DNA from: Flavobacterium hungaricum
GTDB lineage: Bacteria; Bacteroidota; Bacteroidia; Flavobacteriales; Flavobacteriaceae
DNA length: 64,000 nt
Assembly: GCF_015182285.1 (NCBI RefSeq)
Contig: NZ_PRDM01000003.1
Location: 372,001-436,000, forward strand
Direction of reading: 5' to 3'
In this document: in pieces, positions 57,610 to 64,000 of the stretch
Layout of the letters: each line of letters starts with the position of its first letter
How positions within the stretch are numbered: the first letter of the stretch is position 1
Program-made: the position numbers and the translations under genes
Notes under the pieces: model-generated
What the model was told of the DNA's origin: nothing
The model's database searches: none
The model's input: only the letters and a program-made list of their open reading frames with translations

Positions 57610-60339
57610 ATGAAATATTTAAGCTTACTTTTTTTAGGTTTCTACGTCACTTTTGCGACAGCGCAGAATGTCACAATTGTTAGTGATGCCAATTCGCCAA
57701 GAGCAAAATTTGGAGCTGAAAAACTATCAGAAACCCTTACTTCAAAAGGTTTAAAAATCACTTCTTCTAATAAAATTACAAAATCAAAAGATCAGGTAAT
57801 TGTTATTGGAGAAAAAGGAACCGATTTCTGGAAACAAAATGCTAAAAGCGCCAAAATCGACGATAGTAAACTGACTAAAAAAGAAGGTTTTCAAATTCGC
57901 ACACAAAAAAATATCATTTATATTGAAGGAACAGATGCTTCTGGAGCTTTGTATGGTGCTTTAGAGTTAGCAGACCGTATTAAAAGTTCAGGAAAACTTC
58001 CGTCAGAAATTAATTTGGATGACAGTCCGGAAATGGTTTTAAGAGGAGCCTGTATCGGAATGCAGAAACCGGTTTATCTTCCGGGTCGTGACGTTTACGA
58101 ATATCCGTACACACCAGAAACTTTTCCTTGGTTTTATGATAAAGCTTTATGGATAAAGTATTTGGATATGCTGGTTGAAAACCGCATGAATTCTTTGTAT
58201 TTATGGAACGGACACCCATTTGCTTCTTTAGTAAAACTAAAAGAATATCCGTTTGCTGTAGAAGTAAGCGATGAAGATTTCAAAAAAAACGAAGAAATCT
58301 ATAAATTCCTAACCGTTGAAGCAAACAAAAGAGGAATCTGGGTCATTCAGATGTTCTATAATATTATCGTTTCTAAGCCTTTTGCAGAACATTACAACAT
58401 AAAAACACAGGATCGTTCGCGTCCAATTACGCCATTACTTTCAGATTATACCAGAAAATCGATCGCTGCTTTTATCGAAAAATACCCAAATGTTGGATTA
58501 TTAGTTTGTTTAGGAGAAGCCATCAACACCATTGATGATGACGTAGAATGGTTTACCAAAACGATTATTCCAGGCGTTCAGGATGGATTAAAAGCTTTGG
58601 GAAGAACAGACGAACCGCCAATTATTCTACGTTCTCACGATACAGACGGTCCTTTGGTTATGGAAAAATCACTTCCATTATACAAAAATTTATATACAGA
58701 AAGTAAATATACGGGAGAATCTTTAACGACTTATACGCCGGGAGGACCTTGGGGCGAAACGCATAAACAATTGAGCGCTTTAAAGTCAATTCATATTGAA
58801 AACGTGCATATTTTGGCCAACTTAGAACCTTTCAGATACGGTTCGCCGGACTTCATCCAAAAAACGGTTAAAGCCATGCACAGCGTTCACGGTGCCAATG
58901 CATTACACTTGTATCCGCAGGCATCCTATTGGGATTGGCCTTATTCGGCAGATAAAACTAAATCAGGCGAGCGTTTATTAGAAATGGATCGCGATTGGAT
59001 CTGGTACAAAGCATGGGCAAGATATGCGTGGGACAGCAAAAGAGACCGAAATGAAGAGGTGAAATTCTGGGATAATGATTTAGCTGCTAAATTTGGAACT
59101 AGTCAGGAAGCTGCCAATAACATTTTAAAAGCTTACGAAGAAACAGGAGAAATTGCTCCAAAAACATTAAGACGTTTCGGAATTACCGAAGGAAACCGTC
59201 AAACCTTATTATTAGGAATGTTCGAAAGCCAATTGGTCAATCCGTCGAAATGGCGTGTGTATCCAGGTTTCCACGAATCGTGTGGTCCTGCAGGCGAATT
59301 GCTTTTAGAATATGCTAAAAAAGAATGGAATAAAGAACCGCATTCGGGCGAACTTCCAACGCAGATTATTGCTGAAATAACGGAACACGGAAGATTAGCA
59401 GTTGAAGCCATCGACAAAGCCGAAGCGAGCGTAACCAAAGACAAAGAAGAATTTGCACGCCTTAAAAACGATATGCATGCCTATAAAGCGTTCGCCGATT
59501 TCTTTTCAGAAAAAGTAAAAGCAGCGTTGTTAGTTTTAAGATACAGTTATTCAAACGATATCAGCGATTTAGACAAAGCAATGCCTCATTTAGAAAAAAG
59601 TATCGAGTATTACGAATTATTGGTAAAACTGACAAAAGACACATACTATTATGCCAACAGTATGCAAACCGCTCAACGCCGAATTCCAATTGGAGGCGAT
59701 GACGGAAATAACAAAACTTGGGCTGAATTATTGCCGCATTACGAACGTGAATTGGCGAATTTCAAAAGAAATCTGGAGAAATTAAAAGCTTCAAAAGACG
59801 GTAAAATAGAAACCAAAGAAGGAAAACCGTGGAAACCGGCCGAAGTTACTTTCATAGACGAAAAACCGGGAACGTATTTAGTAAAAACAGGAACAAAAGT
59901 TTACGGAACCGATATTTCTGAATTAACCAAAATTGCTCCTGAACTTCAAAACTTAAGAGGATTTTCGTTTGTAGAAAATGACCAAAACGAAAAAGGAACG
60001 CATTTGAAGTTTAGAAACACAAAAGCGGTTAAATTAGTAGTTGGTTATTTCAATTCAGATCAAAAGAGATTTTTGTTACCGCCAAGTTTAGAAACAGATG
60101 CAGCAGGAAATGCGCACGGTCAGGCCGAAGTAATTCTGGCAAGTGCCATGAATTTAAAAGAGCTGCCACGTGTAAATATTCATACCTATACTTTCCAGCC
60201 AGGCGAAAATAAATTAGATTTAGGAAAAGGAAAAGTATTGATTTTAGGTTTCATCGATGCAGATCAAACCATCACACCGCGCGATGTTGGGTATATCGAT
60301 GCAGGAGAAAAAGCTGCTATTGACTGGTTGTTTTATTAA
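57610..60339 (+). CDS. Large exported glycosidase-like protein with GH67N-type N-terminal domain
   Basis: 909 residues, signal peptide MKYLSLLFLGFYVTFATAQ. Residues about 20-135 (VTIVSDANSPRAKFGAEKL, YIEGTDASGALYGALELAD) form the alpha/beta domain found ahead of GH67, GH115 and GH20 barrels. A TIM-barrel-like region follows (LRGACIGMQKPVYLPG, WIKYLDMLVENRMNSLYLWN, GLLVCLGEAINTIDDDVEW, ENVHILANLEPFRYGSPDF), then a helical region (about 580-750). The C-terminal 150 residues resemble the N-terminal module of the protein at 162. An exo-uronidase-like role (alpha-galacturonidase or alpha-glucuronidase type) fits the fold and the pectin context, but no family is certain. Confidence 0.7.
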   Translation: MKYLSLLFLGFYVTFATAQNVTIVSDANSPRAKFGAEKLSETLTSKGLKITSSNKITKSKDQVIVIGEKGTDFWKQNAKSAKIDDSKLTKKEGFQIRTQKNIIYIEGTDASGALYGALELADRIKSSGKLPSEINLDDSPEMVLRGACIGMQKPVYLPGRDVYEYPYTPETFPWFYDKALWIKYLDMLVENRMNSLYLWNGHPFASLVKLKEYPFAVEVSDEDFKKNEEIYKFLTVEANKRGIWVIQMFYNIIVSKPFAEHYNIKTQDRSRPITPLLSDYTRKSIAAFIEKYPNVGLLVCLGEAINTIDDDVEWFTKTIIPGVQDGLKALGRTDEPPIILRSHDTDGPLVMEKSLPLYKNLYTESKYTGESLTTYTPGGPWGETHKQLSALKSIHIENVHILANLEPFRYGSPDFIQKTVKAMHSVHGANALHLYPQASYWDWPYSADKTKSGERLLEMDRDWIWYKAWARYAWDSKRDRNEEVKFWDNDLAAKFGTSQEAANNILKAYEETGEIAPKTLRRFGITEGNRQTLLLGMFESQLVNPSKWRVYPGFHESCGPAGELLLEYAKKEWNKEPHSGELPTQIIAEITEHGRLAVEAIDKAEASVTKDKEEFARLKNDMHAYKAFADFFSEKVKAALLVLRYSYSNDISDLDKAMPHLEKSIEYYELLVKLTKDTYYYANSMQTAQRRIPIGGDDGNNKTWAELLPHYERELANFKRNLEKLKASKDGKIETKEGKPWKPAEVTFIDEKPGTYLVKTGTKVYGTDISELTKIAPELQNLRGFSFVENDQNEKGTHLKFRNTKAVKLVVGYFNSDQKRFLLPPSLETDAAGNAHGQAEVILASAMNLKELPRVNIHTYTFQPGENKLDLGKGKVLILGFIDADQTITPRDVGYIDAGEKAAIDWLFY

Positions 60340-60345
60340 TAATTT

Positions 60346-60480
60346 GGGCGTGTCCCTCCGGGTCGGGCTGTACGTTCCCGCTTTTTTTGAGGCGAAGAAA
60401 AATCGCCTCAAAAAAGAGCTCCACTACCATCCCTCACGCGAACGGGTTTACAAGAACGTTTCGTCTCCTGCAAGGTTTTC
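60346..60480. repeat. GGGCGTGTCCCTCCGGG element (family E), forward orientation
   Basis: Inverted relative to the copy at 49098. Conserved blocks GGGCGTGTCCCTCCGGG, CGTTCCCGCT, GAGCTCCACT and CATCCCTCACGCGA surround a hairpin TTTTTTGAGGCGA / TCGCCTCAAAAAA. The hairpin sequence differs completely from the other copy while remaining self-complementary. It directly follows the 909-residue glycosidase stop codon. Confidence 0.82.
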
Positions 60481-60505
60481 AAAACTGAAGATTATAAACA
60501 CAATC

Positions 60506-60610
60506 TTGTCATCCCGAGGAACGAGGGATCTCCACAAGAAACTCGACAAAGATTGGCGACATACTTTGTAGAGCTACTCGCGGAGATTTCTCCTTCGTCG
60601 AAATGACAAA
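60506..60610. repeat. REP-like palindromic element, family A, copy 7 (variant left arm)
   Basis: Left arm TTGTCATCCCGAGGAACGAGG, right arm CTCCTTCGTCGAAATGACAAA. The central words CTCGACAAAGATTGG are inverted relative to copy 6. Together with the family E element it fills the 341-bp gap; no gene is seen. Confidence 0.85.
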
Positions 60611-60680
60611 AAAGTCGAATAAAGGCTTTCATAATAATTAAATAAGAAACAGCCTTATATCACTTATATGGTTTAAAAAT

Positions 60681-63600
60681 ATGAAAAGAATAGTTTTTTT
60701 TATTTTTTGTTTTTTCTCAAGTTTTTGCACTGTTTGGAGTCAGGGCAAAAGTTCAGTACGTAAAGAAATTTCGCTGAATTCATCTTGGGAGACCGTAATG
60801 CTGGATAATCTTCCGCTGAAAGAAGAAGATTTTGTAGAAAATCCAAAAACTGATTCCAATTGGCAAAAGGTAAGTGTGCCTCACAATTGGGATCAGTATT
60901 ATGGTTTCAGAAGAACAAAACATGGAAATTTACACGGTACCGCCTGGTATAAAAAAACTTTAAAACTCGATAAAAAAGACGTTTCAAAACAGCTTTTTCT
61001 ATATTTTGAAGGCGTAAGTTCATATGCGACCGTTTGGGTAAACGGCCAAAAAGTCGGCGAACACAAAGGCGGCAGAACCACTTTCACATTAAACATAACA
61101 AAAGCCGTTTCTTTCGATAAAGAAAACCAGATTTTGATTAAAGCTGCGCATCCCTCTTTTATTGCAGATCTTCCGTGGGTTTGTGGAGGCTGTTCCGGAG
61201 AATGGGGATTTTCAGAAGGTTCTCAGCCAATGGGGATTTTCAGGCCAGTTTCTTTAGTTGTAACAAAGGATGTCAGAATTCAGCCATTTGGCGTTCATAT
61301 CTGGAATGATAAATCGGTTTCCAAACAAAAAGCGATTCTGCATACTGCAACAGAAATCAAGAATTACGGCACTTTAAACCGAAATTTAACGATCGAAAAC
61401 ATCCTTTTTGATGCTTCTGGAAAGAAAACTGTCATTACAAAAAGCGATATCAAATACGTTTCAGGAGAAACAAAAGAAATAACACAAACACTTCCAGAGA
61501 TTGTAAATCCGAAATTATGGTCGCCGTCCAATCCGTATTTGTACAAATTGGTGACTTCAGTTTATGAAAACGGAAAAATAATTGATCAGTTAACAACGCC
61601 TTACGGAATCCGCTGGGTGAGCTGGCCGGTTAGCCGTGACGGAAAAGACAATCGTTTTTTTATCAATGACGAACCCTTATTCATCAACGGAACCTGCGAA
61701 TACGAGCATTTAATTGGAAACAGTCATTCGTTTTCAGACGAAATGATTCATTCGAGAATCGAGCAAATCAAAGCAGGCGGATTTAACGCTTTTAGAGAAG
61801 CGCATCAGCCTCATAATTTATTGTACCAAAAAGAATTAGACGAAAACGGAATTTTATTTTGGAGTCAGTTTTCAGCACATATTTGGTACGACACGCCGGA
61901 GTTTAAAGAAAACTTCAAAACCTTATTACGCGAATGGATTAAGGAACGCAGAAACAGTCCGTCGGTGGTGATGTGGGGCTTACAGAACGAAAGTACCATT
62001 CCGAAGGAATTTGCAGAAGAATGTACTCAGATTATCCGTGAAATGGATCCGTTATCAGCTTCTCAACGAATCGTGACGACTTGTAACGGAGGAGAAGGAA
62101 CAGATTGGAATGTCGTTCAAAACTGGTCAGGAACGTATGGCGGAGACCCGTTAAAATATCATTTGGAAATGAGCACGCAGTTATTAAACGGTGAATACGG
62201 TGCTTGGCGTTCAGCCGATTTACATACCGAAGGCGAGTTTGACCAAAAAGGAACTTTGAGCGAAAACCGTTTTTCTCAATTAATGGAAATTAAAGTCCGC
62301 GAAGCCGAATCGGTTAAAGATAAAATTGCGGGGCAGTTCAACTGGCTTTTTGCTTCGCACGAAAATCCGGGACGAGTACAAAACGGAGAAGGATTTCGAG
62401 ATATTGACAAAGTCGGTCCAGTAAATTACAAAGGACTTTTTACAATTTGGGGCGAACCTTTGGATGCGTTTTATTTGTACCGCGCCAATTACGTTTCGAA
62501 CAAAACCAATCCGATGGTGTATATCGTTTCGCATACCTGGCCAAGCCGTTGGGATAAACCCGGAATCAAAAACGGAATCGATATTTATTCCAATTGTGAC
62601 GAAGTAGAATTGTTTAATGACGTGAATAAATCTTCTTTAGGAAAATTAAAAAATCCGGGAATCGGAAAACATTTTCAGTTCAACAATGTCAATATACAAT
62701 ACAATGTTTTATACGCTGTTGGATATGTAAACGGAGTGACGGTTGCTAAAGATTATGTGGTTTTAAACACCCTGCCGAAAGCGCCAAATTTAGCCGATTT
62801 AACTCCTGAAAAAACAGATTTAGTAAAAGATAAAAAAGGATACAATTACATCTACAGAGTAAATTGCGGTGGATCTGAATTCACTGATAGTTCAGGAAAT
62901 ACTTGGTTTACAGATATACACAAAAGTGGAAAATATACTTGGGGTTCGTCATCATGGACAGATAATTTTGAAAAACTTCCGGATTTCTTCGCGAGTCAGA
63001 GAACGACTTTTGATCCGATAAACGGTACAAAAGATCCCGAATTATTCCAAAGTTTTAGATATGGTGTTGACAAATTGCGTTACGAATTTCCTGTTCCCGA
63101 CGGAGAATATTTAGTAGAATTATACTTCACAGAACCGTGGTACGGAACGGGAGGCGGAATGGATTGTAAAGGCTGGCGTTTGTTTGACGTTGCCATCAAC
63201 GAAAATGTCGTTTTAAAAGATTTTGATATTTGGGCAGAAGCGGGACATGATAAAGCTTTAAAGAAAACTTTTACAGTAAAAAGCAAAGACGGAAAAATTG
63301 TGATTTCCTTTCCGAATGTAAAAGCAGGGCAGGCTATCATTTCTGCAATTGCCATCGGAACTAAAGATCGAAAACTAAGACCTGCAGATGCATCTCCAAA
63401 AAATATTCAGAATCTAGTTTTAGATTCTTATGAGAAAACCAACAGAATAGCTTCGTGGATGGACATCAATTCAAAACAATTTTCAGATTCTGATGTTGTT
63501 TTTACCGAATTGCCTTCTGAATTATTTGGTGCTGATTATTTACAATTTTCAGTTGCTTCTAAAAATAAAGGTTCGTTTACTGCCAAAGAAGATTCGAATA

Positions 63601-64000
63601 TTTATGTTTTAGTTGACAGTAAAATCAAAGAATCGGCTTCGTTTTCTGATTATAAAAAAATAGACGAAAAAGCGAAAAACAGCAATGAAGTTTCGTTTAC
63701 GGTCTTCAATAAAAAGGTGAAAAAAGGTGAAAAAGTTCTTTTTGATAATGCTGAGTCGATAAGCACAATTGCAGTTGTTCCGGTTTACGATATGGGCGAA
63801 AAAGACGATTCAAGGCCTGTTGTAATCATTGAAGCTGAAAATGCTAAAACTACAGGAACGGGAATTGAAAAAGGAAATTTCAAAAAAGCCGATTATATTG
63901 AGTTTACCAAAAAAACAGCAAACAGCATTCAGTTTGAAGTAAAACCTGGTGTTGCGGGAATTTATTTGATGCGTTTTAAATTCATGAACAGAAATGAAAC
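60681..64000 (+). CDS. GH2-family glycosidase with malectin-like domain, exported (3' end beyond window)
   Basis: Open from the ATG at 60681 to the window end, at least 1106 residues. Signal peptide MKRIVFFIFCFFSSFCTVWSQ. The GH2 order is jelly roll (WQKVSVPHNWDQYYGFRRTK), Ig-like domain, then TIM barrel with acid/base Glu437 in MWGLQNESTI and nucleophile Glu505 in LLNGEYGAW. Beyond the barrel is a malectin-like carbohydrate-binding domain (about 720-895: YRVNCGGSEFTDSSGNTWF, VPDGEYLVELYFTEPWYG) and the start of another binding domain (PVVIIEAENAKTTGTGIEKG). It is not LacZ-type like the GH2 at 3244. A beta-galactosidase or beta-glucuronidase acting on pectic side chains is likely. Confidence 0.9.
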   Translation, partial: MKRIVFFIFCFFSSFCTVWSQGKSSVRKEISLNSSWETVMLDNLPLKEEDFVENPKTDSNWQKVSVPHNWDQYYGFRRTKHGNLHGTAWYKKTLKLDKKDVSKQLFLYFEGVSSYATVWVNGQKVGEHKGGRTTFTLNITKAVSFDKENQILIKAAHPSFIADLPWVCGGCSGEWGFSEGSQPMGIFRPVSLVVTKDVRIQPFGVHIWNDKSVSKQKAILHTATEIKNYGTLNRNLTIENILFDASGKKTVITKSDIKYVSGETKEITQTLPEIVNPKLWSPSNPYLYKLVTSVYENGKIIDQLTTPYGIRWVSWPVSRDGKDNRFFINDEPLFINGTCEYEHLIGNSHSFSDEMIHSRIEQIKAGGFNAFREAHQPHNLLYQKELDENGILFWSQFSAHIWYDTPEFKENFKTLLREWIKERRNSPSVVMWGLQNESTIPKEFAEECTQIIREMDPLSASQRIVTTCNGGEGTDWNVVQNWSGTYGGDPLKYHLEMSTQLLNGEYGAWRSADLHTEGEFDQKGTLSENRFSQLMEIKVREAESVKDKIAGQFNWLFASHENPGRVQNGEGFRDIDKVGPVNYKGLFTIWGEPLDAFYLYRANYVSNKTNPMVYIVSHTWPSRWDKPGIKNGIDIYSNCDEVELFNDVNKSSLGKLKNPGIGKHFQFNNVNIQYNVLYAVGYVNGVTVAKDYVVLNTLPKAPNLADLTPEKTDLVKDKKGYNYIYRVNCGGSEFTDSSGNTWFTDIHKSGKYTWGSSSWTDNFEKLPDFFASQRTTFDPINGTKDPELFQSFRYGVDKLRYEFPVPDGEYLVELYFTEPWYGTGGGMDCKGWRLFDVAINENVVLKDFDIWAEAGHDKALKKTFTVKSKDGKIVISFPNVKAGQAIISAIAIGTKDRKLRPADASPKNIQNLVLDSYEKTNRIASWMDINSKQFSDSDVVFTELPSELFGADYLQFSVASKNKGSFTAKEDSNIYVLVDSKIKESASFSDYKKIDEKAKNSNEVSFTVFNKKVKKGEKVLFDNAESISTIAVVPVYDMGEKDDSRPVVIIEAENAKTTGTGIEKGNFKKADYIEFTKKTANSIQFEVKPGVAGIYLMRFKFMNRNE

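Noticed and set aside
60257..60571. 104-codon frame overlapping the end of the 909-residue glycosidase
   Set aside because: It runs in another frame of a solid gene and then through repeat sequence; the composition is not protein-like.

Overview
The window reads as chromosomal DNA of a Bacteroidota bacterium, most likely Flavobacterium or a close relative. The DNA is AT-rich. Translation starts sit behind A-rich leaders without strong Shine-Dalgarno sequences. A SusC/SusD outer-membrane pair is present, many lipoproteins carry Bacteroidota-type signals, and the intergenic spaces are full of small palindromic repeats. Genus is inferred from style only; no ribosomal or housekeeping gene is present.

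Every convincing gene lies on the + strand, and almost every product starts with a signal peptide or lipobox. The content is a very large pectin utilisation locus. (a) 0.2-12.1 kb: two beta-propeller glycosidase-like proteins, a GH2 beta-galactosidase, a GH106-type rhamnosidase and a SASA-type acetylesterase. (b) 12.3-21.3 kb: a DUF5703-like protein, a modular pectate lyase, a GH127, a CE8 pectin methylesterase and a CE12 rhamnogalacturonan acetylesterase, closed by a clear terminator. (c) 21.9-31.6 kb: a long leader with a candidate promoter, SusC, SusD, two paralogous pectate lyases and a DUF3826-like protein between them. (d) 31.9-48.9 kb: a beta-helix/TIM-like fusion (DUF6298-like), GH140-like, GH28, GH43, a six-bladed propeller, GH78, an STN-esterase fusion and GH95. 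(e) 49.3-64 kb: an (alpha/alpha)6 lipoprotein, a second GH78, a small RhuM-family cassette bounded by 57-bp direct repeats, a BNR-repeat lipoprotein, an exported xylose-isomerase-like lipoprotein, a large GH67N-domain glycosidase and a GH2 cut by the window end.

Together the enzymes suggest this route. CE8 and CE12/SASA remove methyl and acetyl groups. Pectate lyases and GH28 cut homogalacturonan. GH106, GH78, GH2, GH43 and GH127 strip rhamnogalacturonan I and its side chains. GH140, GH95 and GH127 could work on rhamnogalacturonan II side chains. SusC/D imports oligosaccharides. No rhamnogalacturonan lyase, GH105, regulator, inner-membrane transporter or cytoplasmic sugar pathway is seen here; these must lie elsewhere.

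The least explained part is the intergenic DNA. At least six families of small inverted repeats occupy most gaps. One family (built from ATCTGC/CGCAGATTT or CACGAATT words) repeatedly ends 13-17 nt before a start codon. Other families keep hairpin architecture while their stem sequences differ. The RhuM cassette with its flanking repeat of the rhamnosidase 3' end is the clearest sign of a small mobile or rearranged unit.
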